DNA of 64,000 bases, taken from Bosea sp. 124 (GTDB taxonomy: Bacteria > Pseudomonadota > Alphaproteobacteria > Rhizobiales > Beijerinckiaceae). Numbering within the stretch: position 1 is the stretch's first letter; every line of letters begins with the position of its first letter. Location of the stretch: contig NZ_PZZM01000001.1 of the NCBI RefSeq assembly GCF_003046175.1, positions 3,675,001 to 3,739,000 of the forward strand. Direction: 5' to 3'. The notes beneath the pieces were generated by a model that saw nothing but the letters and a program-made list of their open reading frames with translations, was not told the origin of the DNA and ran no database searches. Shown here piece after piece: positions 33,794-42,568 of this stretch. A program made the position numbers and the translations under genes.

Positions 33794-34588
33794 ATGACCA
33801 GGACCACACGCCTTGCGCTGATCGCCTCGACCATTCTCGCCAGCTCTGTTGCTGCGTCCCTGTCTGCACAGGCCGGCATGATCGCCGCGCTGACTGGCGA
33901 CGACACCCTCACCATGATCGACACCGCGACCCAGAAGGCCGGCAAGTCGATGAAGGTCACCGGCATTTCCGGCAAGATCGCCGGCATCGATGTCCGCCCC
34001 GCCGACGGCATGCTCTACGCGCTGACCACGGACGGCACGATCTACACGGTCGATTCCGCCGGCAAGGCGACGATGAAGTCGAAGATGGACACCGTGCTGT
34101 CCGCCAGCGCCATGGCGACGGTGGATTTCAACCCTGCCGCCGACCGCCTGCGGGTCATCGGCTCGGACGGCACCAATCTCCGCGTCAATGTCGATGACGG
34201 CAAGACCACCGTCGACGGAAAGCTGAAATTCGCCGAGACCGACATGCACAAGGGCGAGACGCCGATGATCGTGGCCGGCGCCTACAGCAATTCCGTCAAG
34301 GGCACCAAGGAAACGGCGCTCTACGACATCGACAGCAAGATCGGCGGACTGCTCAAGCAGGCGCCGCCGAATGACGGTGTGCTCGGCGCCGTCGGCAAGC
34401 TCGGCGTGATGTCGAAGGCGATCGCCTTCGACATCGAGACCGCCGCGGACGGAACGAATACCGGCTGGCTTCTCGCGGACGGTGCCCTGCACAAGGTCGA
34501 CCTCGCCACCGGAAAGGCCTCGATGGTCGGAAAGGTGACCGGGCTCAGCGCGCCGGTGCGTGATGTCGCGGCGCTTCCGGCGATGTGA
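33794..34588 (+). CDS. Exported DUF4394 protein
   Basis: A 264-residue protein with a Sec signal (residues 1-28, ending SAQA) and a DUF4394 domain (residues about 40-262). Strand-forming repeats such as GMIAALTGDDTLTMIDTAT, GIDVRPADGMLYALTTDGTIYTVD and VDFNPAADRLRVIGSDGTNLRVN suggest a propeller-like fold. Two further segments, DIDSKIGGLLKQAPPNDGVLG and GWLLADGALHKVDLATGKA, are typical of the domain. Function of the family is unknown. It starts with ggaggaag upstream and is divergent from an ECF sigma/anti-sigma pair, a common arrangement; it may be a target of that sigma factor. A strong terminator follows. Confidence 0.88.
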   Translation: MTRTTRLALIASTILASSVAASLSAQAGMIAALTGDDTLTMIDTATQKAGKSMKVTGISGKIAGIDVRPADGMLYALTTDGTIYTVDSAGKATMKSKMDTVLSASAMATVDFNPAADRLRVIGSDGTNLRVNVDDGKTTVDGKLKFAETDMHKGETPMIVAGAYSNSVKGTKETALYDIDSKIGGLLKQAPPNDGVLGAVGKLGVMSKAIAFDIETAADGTNTGWLLADGALHKVDLATGKASMVGKVTGLSAPVRDVAALPAM

Positions 34589-34617
34589 CGGCCCGATCCT
34601 GAACGACTCTTCGAGAG

Positions 34618-34645
34618 CCGCCGCCTCGCGAGAGGCGGCGGTTTT
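34618..34645 (+). terminator. Rho-independent terminator of the DUF4394 gene
   Basis: A perfect 10-bp GC stem (CCGCCGCCTC, 34618-34627, with GAGGCGGCGG, 34632-34641), a GCGA loop, and a following TTTT tract. It lies 30 bases after the stop codon. Confidence 0.93.
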
Positions 34646-34786
34646 CCTTTGAGTTGCAGTCATTTGGTCGTGTTGCGCCGCGCCCGATCCGGCGAGGCCG
34701 CGCATTCTCGGGTTCTGCTTCTGGTTTTCGCCACAGTTCTGCGGCCAGTCTGGACACGCCCGACGAACCCGACCGGAGGCGACCGC

Positions 34787-36262
34787 ATGGCGAGCCCGTC
34801 CGATGCGCGCAGCGACAGCGTGGGATTGCAGCGTTTCGGCCTCGGCTTCGGGGTAGGTCAGAGCCCGGCGATCAGGGTGGGCGCACGCGACCGCCTGCTT
34901 GCCGAGATCGACCGGCGCGCGCTGCCGCAGCCGGCCGGCCTGCCGTTTTCGGGAACAGCGGAGATTGGCGCCGCGCTCTATGCCTTCGAGGATCGCGAGC
35001 GGAGCGGGCGCGAGGCGCGGCGTGCCGCCCAGGCAAGCGAGGCGCAGGTCGCGGCCGCTCAGCCGGCACTCGCCCAGTCTGTGCCTGCCGCGCCTGCTTC
35101 CTCTACACCCCAGAGCCCGATGGCGCAGCCGAAGCCGGCGGCCGAGCCGGCTCTGCCTTACAGGACCTATCGCCAGGAGGTTCTGGCGCGGGTGCGCCTC
35201 GCGCTCGATGCCGAGACCGGCTTCGGCGAGCGGCTGGTGCAGTTCTGGTCGAATCATTTCTGCGTTGGGGCGACCAAGAGCAACCTGACGCGGATCATGG
35301 CAGGGGCCTATGAGCGCGAGGCGATCCGGCCACATGTCTTCGGCCGGTTCGAGGAGATGCTGGTCGCAGCCGAGAGCCACCCGGCGATGCTCGATTTCCT
35401 CGACAACCGGCTCTCGATCGGCCCGTCCTCCCCGGCCGGCAAACGGCGCGGGCGCGGCCTGAACGAGAACCTCGCCCGCGAAATCCTCGAACTGCATACG
35501 CTTGGCGTATCGGGCGGCTATGCTCAGGTCGACGTTACCAATCTCGCCCGCATCATCACTGGCTGGACGGTGGTCGGTCGCGAGGCGGTACTGGGCTTTC
35601 CGGGGTCGTTTGCCTTCAATGCAGGGCTGCACGAGCCGGGCGCGCCGCCGCTGCTCGGCAAGCCCTATGGCCAGCCGGGCAAGGAGAAGGGGCTGGCTGC
35701 GCTGGGCGATCTCGCCCGCCATCCCGCCACCGCCGATTTCATCGCGATCAAGCTGGTGCGGCATTTCGTGGCCGACGACCCGCCGCCCGCACTGGTGCGC
35801 GCCCTTTCGGCCGTGTTCCGGCGGACTGAGGGCGATCTCGCCGCCGTCTCGCGGGCGCTGCTCGAGTCGGATGCGGCGTGGCGGGCCGAGCCGACGAAGA
35901 TCCGCTCGCCTCAGGAGTTCCTGATCGCGGCCTTCCGGGCGCTCGGGCGCAAGCCCGATTTCGGCCAGATCATCGGGCCGCTCGGTGTCATAGGCCAGCC
36001 GCTCTGGCAGCCCGCCGGTCCCAACGGCTATCCCGACGGCAACGAGGCCTGGGCCTCGCCCGAGGGCATCAAGACGCGCATCGACGTCGCCGCCGGCTGG
36101 GGCCGGCAGGCGGCGGGCAACGTGCCCGATCCGCGCCTGCTGACTGAGGATATCCTCGGGCCGCTGCTGTCGCCGGAGACGCGCCAGGCGGTGGCGCGGG
36201 CCGAGAGCAGGCCGCAGGCGCTGGCCCTGATGCTGATGTCGCCCGAGTTCCAGCGGAGGTGA
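34787..36262 (+). CDS. DUF1800 domain protein
   Basis: A 491-residue protein whose DUF1800 core runs from about residue 120 to the end. Characteristic segments include QFWSNHFCVGATKSNL, MLDFLDNRLSIGP, GLNENLAREILELHTLGVSGGY and NLARIITGWTVVG. No Sec signal is obvious, which is usual in this family. Residues about 65-120 are low-complexity Ala/Pro/Gln-rich, perhaps a linker. The gene overlaps the DUF1501 gene's alternative GTG and is translated just before it. DUF1800/DUF1501 pairs are widespread in bacteria, where an exported, sulfatase-like role has been proposed without proof. Confidence 0.9.
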   Translation: MASPSDARSDSVGLQRFGLGFGVGQSPAIRVGARDRLLAEIDRRALPQPAGLPFSGTAEIGAALYAFEDRERSGREARRAAQASEAQVAAAQPALAQSVPAAPASSTPQSPMAQPKPAAEPALPYRTYRQEVLARVRLALDAETGFGERLVQFWSNHFCVGATKSNLTRIMAGAYEREAIRPHVFGRFEEMLVAAESHPAMLDFLDNRLSIGPSSPAGKRRGRGLNENLAREILELHTLGVSGGYAQVDVTNLARIITGWTVVGREAVLGFPGSFAFNAGLHEPGAPPLLGKPYGQPGKEKGLAALGDLARHPATADFIAIKLVRHFVADDPPPALVRALSAVFRRTEGDLAAVSRALLESDAAWRAEPTKIRSPQEFLIAAFRALGRKPDFGQIIGPLGVIGQPLWQPAGPNGYPDGNEAWASPEGIKTRIDVAAGWGRQAAGNVPDPRLLTEDILGPLLSPETRQAVARAESRPQALALMLMSPEFQRR

Positions 36263-36267
36263 GCCCG

Positions 36268-37515
36268 ATGGTCGATGACGACGACGATTGCGAACGGATG
36301 ACGCCGTCGCGCCGCGCCATGCTGGGCGCGGCAGGCGCTCTGTTCGCTTGGTCCTTCGTGCCGAAATTCGCCTATGCGGCGGCGGGCAGCCGAGACCCGC
36401 GCTTCCTGCTGGTGGTGCTGCGCGGTGCGCTCGACGGCTTGTCGGCGGTGCCGCCGATCGGCGATCCCGACTATGCGGGCCTGCGTGAGGACATCGCGCT
36501 GATGCGCGACGGGCCGGATGCAGCGCTGCCGCTCGACGGCTTCTTCTACCTTCACCCGGCGATGCCGAACCTGGCGCGGCTCTACGCCTCGGGCCAGGCC
36601 TCGATCGTCCATGCCGCCGCCACAGGCTATCGCGAGCGCTCGCATTTCGATGGGCAGGATGTGCTGGAGAGCGGGCAGGCGGGGCCGGGACGGACCGAGA
36701 GCGGCTGGCTCAACCGGCTGATCGCCAGTCTGCCGCCGGGTGAGGGCGTCTCACGGCGCGGCGTGCTCGGCGTCGGCGTCGTTCCGCCGCTGGTCGTGCG
36801 CGGCGAGGCGCCGATCCTCGGCTGGGCGCCGCCGCGCATGGCGCGCGCGGGGCCGGATCTGATCCAGCGCCTCGGGGATCTCTATGGCCAGCGCGATCCG
36901 GGGCTGGCGCGTGCGCTCAGCCAGGCGGGCCTGACCGAGGGCATCGCGCAGCGCCGCGGCATGGGCAGCGAGGTGAGAGGCGGCGGCGGGCCCGACAGTG
37001 CGGATGGCATGAAGCGCATCGCGGAAGGCGCGGCTGCGCTCGTCGGCGCCGATGACGGGCCGCGTATCGCCGCTCTCGCCTTCGAGGGCTGGGATACGCA
37101 TGCGAACGAGGGCGGCGCGAAGGGGCGGCTGGCGCAATTGCTCGGTGGTCTCGACGGCGCGCTGGCGAGCTTCGAGGCGGGGTTGAAGCCGGTCTGGAAC
37201 GATACCGTCGTGATGGTGGTGACGGAGTTCGGCAGGACGGCGAAGGTCAACGGCACGGTCGGCACCGATCACGGCACCGGCACGGTCGCCTTCCTGGTCG
37301 GCGGGGCGGTCAAGGGCGGGCGGATGATCGCCGACTGGCCGGGGCTGAAGCTAGAACAACTCCATGAGAAGCGCGACCTGAAGCCGACGACGGACATCCG
37401 CGCGGTGGCGAAGGGCGTGGTCTCGGAGCTGTTTGGCCTGTCGGGGCCGGTGCTGGCGGAGAAGGTGTTTCCGGGGACCGGCGGACTTGCGCCGCTGGCG
37501 GGACTGGTGGGGTAG
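36268..37515 (+). CDS. DUF1501 domain protein (Tat-exported)
   Basis: A 415-residue protein. After a very acidic N-terminus (MVDDDDDCE) comes a twin-arginine motif in PSRRAMLGAAGALFAWSFVP, so the mature part is predicted to be periplasmic. The domain shows RFLLVVLRGALDGLSAVPPIGD, FYLHPAMPNLARLYASGQASIVHAAA and SGWLNRLI, and near the end VMVVTEFGRTAKVNGTVGTDHGTGTVAFLVGG, the hallmark of DUF1501 (sulfatase/phosphatase-like fold). I use ATG 36268, 8 bases after GGAGG; a GTG at 36259 overlaps the DUF1800 stop. The two gene products are likely to act together. Confidence 0.92.
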   Translation: MVDDDDDCERMTPSRRAMLGAAGALFAWSFVPKFAYAAAGSRDPRFLLVVLRGALDGLSAVPPIGDPDYAGLREDIALMRDGPDAALPLDGFFYLHPAMPNLARLYASGQASIVHAAATGYRERSHFDGQDVLESGQAGPGRTESGWLNRLIASLPPGEGVSRRGVLGVGVVPPLVVRGEAPILGWAPPRMARAGPDLIQRLGDLYGQRDPGLARALSQAGLTEGIAQRRGMGSEVRGGGGPDSADGMKRIAEGAAALVGADDGPRIAALAFEGWDTHANEGGAKGRLAQLLGGLDGALASFEAGLKPVWNDTVVMVVTEFGRTAKVNGTVGTDHGTGTVAFLVGGAVKGGRMIADWPGLKLEQLHEKRDLKPTTDIRAVAKGVVSELFGLSGPVLAEKVFPGTGGLAPLAGLVG

Positions 37516-37537
37516 GCGCCCCTTATGCTGGGGCAAA

Positions 37538-37598
37538 GACCCGAGCATCTCCAGCAAGAGATTCCCGGCTCGCAGCCATGCTGAGCCCGAGAATGACG
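37538..37598. repeat. Dispersed palindromic element (REP-like), copy 2
   Basis: GACCCGAGcATCTCCaGCAAGaGAT (37538-37562) matches copy 1 at 19092-19116 with three differences. It is followed by a GC-rich palindrome and CCCGAGAATGACG, the same ending seen inverted in copy 1. It fills the gap between convergent DUF1501 and leuD genes. Confidence 0.7.
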
Positions 37599-37605
37599 CA
37601 AGCCT

Positions 37606-38208
37606 TCAAGCCCAGGCGCGCTGCTTCAGCTTGTCCTCGAAGGCTGCGATCTTCGGCGCCTTCTCCATGGTCAGGCCGATGTCGTCGAGGCCGTTCATCA
37701 GGCAGTGCTTGCGGAACGGGTCGATGTCGAAGGTCACGGTGCCGCCATCGGGGCCCTTGATCTCCTGCTTTTCGAGATCGACCGTCAGCGTCGCGTTCGA
37801 GCCGCGCTCGGCGTCGTCGAACAGCTTCTCGAGGTCCTCCGGGCTGACCACGATCGGCAGGATGCCGTTCTTGAAGCAGTTGTTGTAGAAAATATCGGCG
37901 AAGGAGGTCGAGATCACGCAGCGGATGCCGAAATCGAGCAGGGCCCAGGGCGCATGCTCGCGCGACGAGCCGCAGCCGAAATTGTCGCCGGCAACCAGGA
38001 TCTCGGACTTGCGATAGGCTGGCTGGTTCAGCACGAAGTCGGGGTTCTCCGAGCCGTCCTCCTTGTAGCGCATCTCCGAGAACAGCGCGGTGCCAAGCCC
38101 GGTGCGCTTGATCGTCTTGAGGTACTGCTTGGGGATGATCATGTCGGTGTCGACATTGATCACCTTCAAGGGCGCGGGGGTCGAGGTCAGCGTGGTGAAG
38201 GGCTGCAT
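37606..38208 (-). CDS. leuD: 3-isopropylmalate dehydratase small subunit (LeuD)
   Basis: A 200-residue cytosolic protein. [22 protein letters not shown] is the N-terminal signature with residues lining the active site, and [19 protein letters not shown] is the diagnostic swivel-domain loop. With LeuC it isomerises 2-isopropylmalate to 3-isopropylmalate in leucine biosynthesis. leuC is 2.4 kb upstream on the same strand with five unrelated genes between, so the two subunits are not encoded as a pair. Confidence 0.97.
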   Translation of the reverse strand: MQPFTTLTSTPAPLKVINVDTDMIIPKQYLKTIKRTGLGTALFSEMRYKEDGSENPDFVLNQPAYRKSEILVAGDNFGCGSSREHAPWALLDFGIRCVISTSFADIFYNNCFKNGILPIVVSPEDLEKLFDDAERGSNATLTVDLEKQEIKGPDGGTVTFDIDPFRKHCLMNGLDDIGLTMEKAPKIAAFEDKLKQRAWA

Positions 38209-38306
38209 GGGAAACTCCTGATCGACAGTTCTTTAGCCGAACTGCGTGGCGCCGCAAAGATGGCCCAAGCCCCTGACGGCATTGCGCGCGCGTCAAGGCG
38301 CGGCCG

Positions 38307-38783
38307 TCAGATATAGGCGATGTAGCGCCCGGCCGCCGCGACGCCGAGCCAGATCACGAGCGAGAGCGCAGCGGGCAGCCGTGCGGCTCGCGCGGTCATG
38401 CCGGGGTAGCCGCGCTTCAGCGCCCGCTCCATCCAGACCACGTTGAGGAGCCCGACCGCAATCAGCGCCAGCTTGATCTGGAAGGAGGGGTTGCGGATGA
38501 TCGCGCTCGCCTCCGGCGTGAACAGGATGAGGCCGCTGGCCAGCAGTACGCAGAAGGCACCAATCGCGACCGGGCGGAAGCGGCGGATGACGGCGTCCGT
38601 GGCGTCGTCACGCAGTGCGCCGAGGACACGCAGATCCATGATCGCGACGCTGGCGAAGAAGACCAGCACCGCCAGCACATGCATGACATTGGCGATCGGA
38701 TAGATCAGCACGGCGTCACGGATGCCCAGGCCGAAGGCCGAGCGCTCGAGCGTCTGCAGGATGGCGATGCCGGCATGCTCCAC
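38307..38783 (-). CDS. Four-helix membrane protein, DUF6644-like
   Basis: A 158-residue integral membrane protein with four hydrophobic segments: about residues 24-48 (VLIYPIANVMHVLAVLVFFASV), 70-90, 100-118 and 135-155. The first helix contains the motif with Pro-Ile-Ala-Asn-Val-Met-His, where the His is typical of the DUF6644 family (small cytochrome-b-like proteins). No signal peptide. It lies 6 bases after the DUF6152 gene, with which it is usually paired in this group. Function unknown. Confidence 0.75.
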   Translation of the reverse strand: MEHAGIAILQTLERSAFGLGIRDAVLIYPIANVMHVLAVLVFFASVAIMDLRVLGALRDDATDAVIRRFRPVAIGAFCVLLASGLILFTPEASAIIRNPSFQIKLALIAVGLLNVVWMERALKRGYPGMTARAARLPAALSLVIWLGVAAAGRYIAYI

Positions 38784-38789
38784 GCTGGC

Positions 38790-39134
38790 TCACCTCAACT
38801 CGAAGCGCTTGCCGGCGACCTCGATCCACTCCGCCCGCATCTCGCCCGGCTTGACGCGGCTGGGATAGCCATAGGCGGTGATCGTCGTGCCGACCGTGAT
38901 CAGCTCCTGCAAGGCGCCGCGCGCCTGCATGCGGGAGGGCGGCGCGAAGGTCAGTTCCCAGTCCTTGCCGTCGGCGGTGATGTCGGCATGGACATGCGGG
39001 TTGACGTATTCGAGCGTCTTGACCGGCCCGGTCAGCGTGACAGGGTTCTGCGCATCGTAGGAGCCCCAGCCGTGATGGGCAAGGGCGGCTGCGGGCAGGA
39101 TGAGGCCAAGGGCAGCGAAGGCGAGGCGGCGCAT
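38790..39134 (-). CDS. Periplasmic DUF6152-family protein
   Basis: A 114-residue secreted protein. Residues 1-19 are a signal peptide ending in ALA, so the mature protein begins HHGWGSYD, where a His-His N-terminus could bind a metal such as copper. The body (VTLTGPVKTLEYVNPHVHADI, then GKDWELTFAPPSRMQARG) is beta-rich and typical of DUF6152 proteins. I start it at ATG 39134; another Met at 39149 adds five residues. It precedes the DUF6644-like membrane gene by 6 bases, so the two likely work together. Confidence 0.82.
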   Translation of the reverse strand: MRRLAFAALGLILPAAALAHHGWGSYDAQNPVTLTGPVKTLEYVNPHVHADITADGKDWELTFAPPSRMQARGALQELITVGTTITAYGYPSRVKPGEMRAEWIEVAGKRFELR

Positions 39135-39278
39135 GGTCGGTCTCCGCATTCGTGTTCGGAGCCGAAGGTTAGAGCCGTTCGAGGCGGCGTCAATGAGGCG
39201 CCATTTGCGGGGCCGCGTTCACGGATGTGTCATTGTTGCCTCAAGCCCGACTGGCGCCCCGCGCGCGGATGCCGTGCA

Positions 39279-39911
39279 TCACAGCTGCGCGGTCAGCAGC
39301 TTGAAGCTGGCGAAGGCGAAGAAGGCGGCGAGAACGGCTTCCGCCCGGCGCCGGACCCGGCGGTAGCCCGCGATCATCGGCGCGCTGGAAAACAGGATGG
39401 CGTAGCCCTGGTTGATCGCCAGCGAGATCAGCGCGCAGCCGATGACGATGGCGTAGACGATCAGTGCGGGTGCGTCTGGGCGCAGGCCGAGCGCGATGAT
39501 CGCGGTCCAGCTCAGGATCGCCTTGGGATTGGTGATGTGCATGAGATAGCCGCGCAGAAAGGTGCGGCGCCCGGAAACGGCGGCTTTCGGCGCCGGCATG
39601 TCCGTGCGCATCGCCGAACGGGCCGAGCGCCAGGCCAGGAAGAGCAGGTAGAGCCCGCCGACGATCTTGATGACGTAGAGCGCGCCCGGATGGCCCGCGA
39701 CGAGAGCCGAGACGCCGATGGCAGCGAGGATGCCCCAGCTCAGCGAGCCGGCGGTGACGCCGAGCGCCAGCGTCATGCCGGCGCGCCGGCCGCGCTCCAT
39801 CGATGTCGCCATGACCGCGAGGTTGCTGGGGCCGGGGCTGGCGACGGCGAGGATGAAGGCCGAATAGACCAGGGTCAGAGCCGGCAGGTGCCGGGCGAGG
39901 TCGTCGAGCAT
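39279..39911 (-). CDS. LysE-family amino-acid exporter
   Basis: A 210-residue inner-membrane protein with six helices. VYSAFILAVASPGPSNLAVMATSMERGRRAGMTLALGVTAGSL is the N-terminal LysE/RhtB signature and FLRGYLMHITNPKAILSWTAIIA the central helix motif. Family members export lysine, threonine, homoserine or related compounds; the substrate here is unknown. It starts 3 bases downstream of the metallopeptidase stop, suggesting a shared transcript. Confidence 0.92.
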   Translation of the reverse strand: MLDDLARHLPALTLVYSAFILAVASPGPSNLAVMATSMERGRRAGMTLALGVTAGSLSWGILAAIGVSALVAGHPGALYVIKIVGGLYLLFLAWRSARSAMRTDMPAPKAAVSGRRTFLRGYLMHITNPKAILSWTAIIALGLRPDAPALIVYAIVIGCALISLAINQGYAILFSSAPMIAGYRRVRRRAEAVLAAFFAFASFKLLTAQL

Positions 39912-39914
39912 CGT

Positions 39915-40388
39915 CTAGCGTTCCGCTCCGGCTTCGATGGCTTCCATGTCGTCGTCGGAAAAACCGAAATGATGGCCTATCTCGTGGACCAGAACATGGG
40001 TGACGATGCCGCCCAGCGTCTCGTCATGCTCGGCCCAGTAATCCAGGATCGGGCGGCGATAGAGATGGATCGTATTGGGCATCTGGCCGGTCTGCGGGGT
40101 ATAGCCCTGCTGCGGCAGGCCGATGCCGGTGAACAGGCCGAGGATGTCGAAGGGGCTCTCGGCTTCGAGTTCCTTGCAGATTTCGTCCTCGGGGAACTCG
40201 GTGACGTTGAAGATGACGTCGGCGCAGAGTGCGCGGAACTCGTCCGGCAGCCGGTCGAAGGCAGCCTGCGCCATGACTTCGAAGGCGGCAATGGAGGGCG
40301 CCTGGGCGTCGTCCCAGCCGATGTCCGCAGACCCCTGCGCTATGAGGCCGGCGCCGGCCGATGCACGGATATCGGGAACGCTGCCCAT
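39915..40388 (-). CDS. Zincin-like metallopeptidase (MpsA-like)
   Basis: A 157-residue protein of the short zincin family. HEIGHHFGFSDDDM contains the HExxH zinc-binding motif with catalytic Glu, and a downstream acidic segment supplies the third ligand. The N-terminal part has FDRLPDEFRALCADVIFNVTEFP, with FDILGLFTGIGLP and TIHLYRRPILDYW in the middle. No signal peptide, so it is cytosolic. I start it at ATG 40388, which overlaps the stop of the next gene by one base; the longer reading to 40418 runs into that gene. Target unknown. Confidence 0.85.
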   Translation of the reverse strand: MGSVPDIRASAGAGLIAQGSADIGWDDAQAPSIAAFEVMAQAAFDRLPDEFRALCADVIFNVTEFPEDEICKELEAESPFDILGLFTGIGLPQQGYTPQTGQMPNTIHLYRRPILDYWAEHDETLGGIVTHVLVHEIGHHFGFSDDDMEAIEAGAER

Positions 40389-40633
40389 CACCAGGCCTTG
40401 AGCTGATGGCCGAGCCACCAGGCCAGCACGATCACGCCGAGCAGTGAGAGCGAGCGGCCGATACGCCGGCCCCAGAGCTCGATTTTGTCGCCCTGCGGCG
40501 CGTCCGAGCCGGTGAAATGGTCGGCCGCTCGGCCCATGGATGAGCCGAGCAGGCTTTCGCTGTCGCGCTTGACGCGGCCGAGCGCGGCTTGTGCCTCGGC
40601 GGCGCGGGCGGCTTCGCGGGGATCGTTCGACAT
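40388..40633 (-). CDS. Small single-pass membrane protein
   Basis: An 81-residue protein with an acidic/basic N-terminal half (NDPREAARAAEAQAALGRVKRDSESLL) and one C-terminal membrane helix (RIGRSLSLLGVIVLAWWLG, about residues 58-78). The stop overlaps the metallopeptidase start, so translation is coupled. The N-terminal half is likely cytoplasmic. Conserved unnamed genes of this shape occur near leuC in related bacteria as far as I recall; function unknown. Confidence 0.7.
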   Translation of the reverse strand: MSNDPREAARAAEAQAALGRVKRDSESLLGSSMGRAADHFTGSDAPQGDKIELWGRRIGRSLSLLGVIVLAWWLGHQLKAW

Positions 40634-40655
40634 GCGCTCTCTCCCCGCGGTCGCG

Positions 40656-42074
40656 TCAGCCCAACTGCCTCACATCGACGAAATGCCCGACCAGCGCGGC
40701 CGCGGCGGCCATCTGCGGCGAGACGAGATGCGTCCGGCCGCGATAGCCCTGACGGCCCTCGAAGTTGCGGTTCGAGGTCGAGGCGGCGCGCTGGCCCGGC
40801 TTGAGCTGGTCGGGGTTCATGCCGAGGCACATCGAGCAGCCCGGCTCGCGCCATTCGAAGCCCGCGGCGAGGAAGATCTTGTCCAGCCCCTCAGCCTCCG
40901 CCTGCTGCTTCACGAGACCCGAGCCCGGAACGATCATGGCGTAGTCGAGCGAACCGGCGATCTTCTTGCCGTCGACGATCTTCGCCACCGCGCGCAGATC
41001 CTCGATGCGGCCGTTGGTGCAGGAGCCGATCCAGATGACGTCGAGCGGGATGTCGGTCATCTTCGTGCCGGCGATCAGGCCCATATAGTCGAGCGCGCGC
41101 TGCTTGGACGAGCGCTTGGTCTCGTCCTCGATCAGCGCCGGGTCGGGCACGGCGCCCGCGACCGAGATCACGTCCTCGGGGCTCGTGCCCCAGGAGACGA
41201 TCGGCGGCAGGTTGTTGGCGTCGAGACGGACGATGCGGTCGAAATGCGCGCCCTCGTCGGTGTAGAGCGTCTCCCAGTAGCGCACGGCTTCGTCCCAGGC
41301 AGCGCCGTGGGGCGCTTTCGGACGGCCCTTGAGATAGGCGTAGGACTTCTCGTCGGGGGCGACCATGCCGGCGCGGGCGCCGCCTTCGATCGACATGTTG
41401 CAGACCGTCATGCGGCCTTCCATCGAGAGGGCGCGGATGGCGTCGCCGGCATATTCGATGACCGAGCCGGTGCCGCCGGCCGTGCCGATCTCGCCGATGA
41501 TCGCGAGCGTGATGTCCTTGGCGGTGACGCCCTTGGCCAGCGTGCCGTCGACCTGGACGAGCATGTTCTTGGCCTTCTTCTGGATCAGCGTCTGGGTGGC
41601 GAGCACATGCTCGACCTCCGAGGTGCCGATGCCATGCGCCAGTGCGCCAAAAGCACCATGCGTCGAGGTGTGGCTGTCGCCGCAGACGATCGTCGTGCCG
41701 GGCAGGGTGAAGCCCTGCTCGGGGCCGACGATGTGGACGATGCCCTGGCGGATATCGAGTTCGTTGAAATACTCGACGCCGAAGTCCTTGGCGTTCTTCG
41801 CCAGCGCCTCGACCTGGATGCGGCTTTCCTCTTCCGCGATGCCCTTGGAGCGGTCGGTGGTCGGGATGTTGTGGTCGACGACGGCCAGCGTCTTGGTCGG
41901 CGCGTGAACCTTGCGGCCGGTCATGCGCAGGCCCTCGAAGGCCTGCGGGCTCGTCACCTCATGAACGAGGTGGCGGTCGATATAGAGCAGGCAGGTGCCG
42001 TCCTCCTGCCGGTCGACGATATGGTCGTCGAAGATCTTGTCGTAGAGCGTGCGGGGTGCGGAAGTCGCGGTCAT
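40656..42074 (-). CDS. leuC: 3-isopropylmalate dehydratase large subunit (LeuC)
   Basis: A 472-residue aconitase-family enzyme. [20 protein letters not shown] and [12 protein letters not shown] supply the three cysteines of the [4Fe-4S] cluster, and [21 protein letters not shown] is the aconitase signature. [38 protein letters not shown] is the standard N-terminus. The partner small subunit leuD is downstream on the same strand after five unrelated genes. Confidence 0.98.
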   Translation of the reverse strand: MTATSAPRTLYDKIFDDHIVDRQEDGTCLLYIDRHLVHEVTSPQAFEGLRMTGRKVHAPTKTLAVVDHNIPTTDRSKGIAEEESRIQVEALAKNAKDFGVEYFNELDIRQGIVHIVGPEQGFTLPGTTIVCGDSHTSTHGAFGALAHGIGTSEVEHVLATQTLIQKKAKNMLVQVDGTLAKGVTAKDITLAIIGEIGTAGGTGSVIEYAGDAIRALSMEGRMTVCNMSIEGGARAGMVAPDEKSYAYLKGRPKAPHGAAWDEAVRYWETLYTDEGAHFDRIVRLDANNLPPIVSWGTSPEDVISVAGAVPDPALIEDETKRSSKQRALDYMGLIAGTKMTDIPLDVIWIGSCTNGRIEDLRAVAKIVDGKKIAGSLDYAMIVPGSGLVKQQAEAEGLDKIFLAAGFEWREPGCSMCLGMNPDQLKPGQRAASTSNRNFEGRQGYRGRTHLVSPQMAAAAALVGHFVDVRQLG

Positions 42075-42176
42075 GGCGATAAGCCTCGGTGTCCTGGAGT
42101 CGGTCTGAAAAGTGAGGCCGGCTCGGTGGGCCGGCGCGCGTATCGCATTCGCCTGTCGCCGGCCAGTCGGCCGGTC

Positions 42177-42353
42177 TCAGGCGAGGCTAAGGCCCGCGGC
42201 GATCGAGGCGGTGAAGCGACCAAAGAAGCGCCAGGGCAGGCGGGCATGGTCATGCAGCGCGGCGAACCCCTGGGTCGTGGGAATGCGGCGCGTGTTCGCC
42301 TCGGGGCGAACAACGCAGAGCCTGCCATCCTCGACTGCACGGAGCGCGATCAT
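42177..42353 (-). CDS. Possible small protein (58 aa) between rplS and leuC
   Basis: A 58-residue reading frame starting at ATG 42353 with agaga/cagg purines upstream. Third codon positions are strongly G/C, as in real genes here, and the translation (IALRAVEDGRLCVVRPEANTRRIPTTQGF, then WRFFGRF) is not low-complexity. It matches no family I recognise. It lies 102 bases upstream of leuC and could be a conserved small gene or chance. Treat as tentative. Confidence 0.4.
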   Translation of the reverse strand: MIALRAVEDGRLCVVRPEANTRRIPTTQGFAALHDHARLPWRFFGRFTASIAAGLSLA

Positions 42354-42496
42354 GGCCCTGTCTCTATCAGTTCCAGACTGCGGCGGCAACGAAGCCGGCG
42401 ATGGTGGGGAGCGTGCGGCACGCAGGGCAAGCCGGCTCGTGGAGCCCGCGGATTCCGGCCACTCGGAATGAGGGCCCTGGCGACGACCTCGTCACG

Positions 42497-42523
42497 AAAA
42501 AACGCGGCCCCGAAGGACCGCGT
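42497..42523 (-). terminator. Rho-independent terminator of rplS
   Basis: Read on the minus strand, ACGCGGTCC-TTCG-GGGCCGCGT forms a 9-bp stem (one G-T pair) with a stable TTCG loop, followed by six T residues (42502-42497). It begins 45 bases after the rplS stop, separating rplS from leuC. Confidence 0.93.
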
Positions 42524-42568
42524 CTATAAACTTCTCGCGCTGCTGCCAATCTTATCTTGGCGCAGGTC

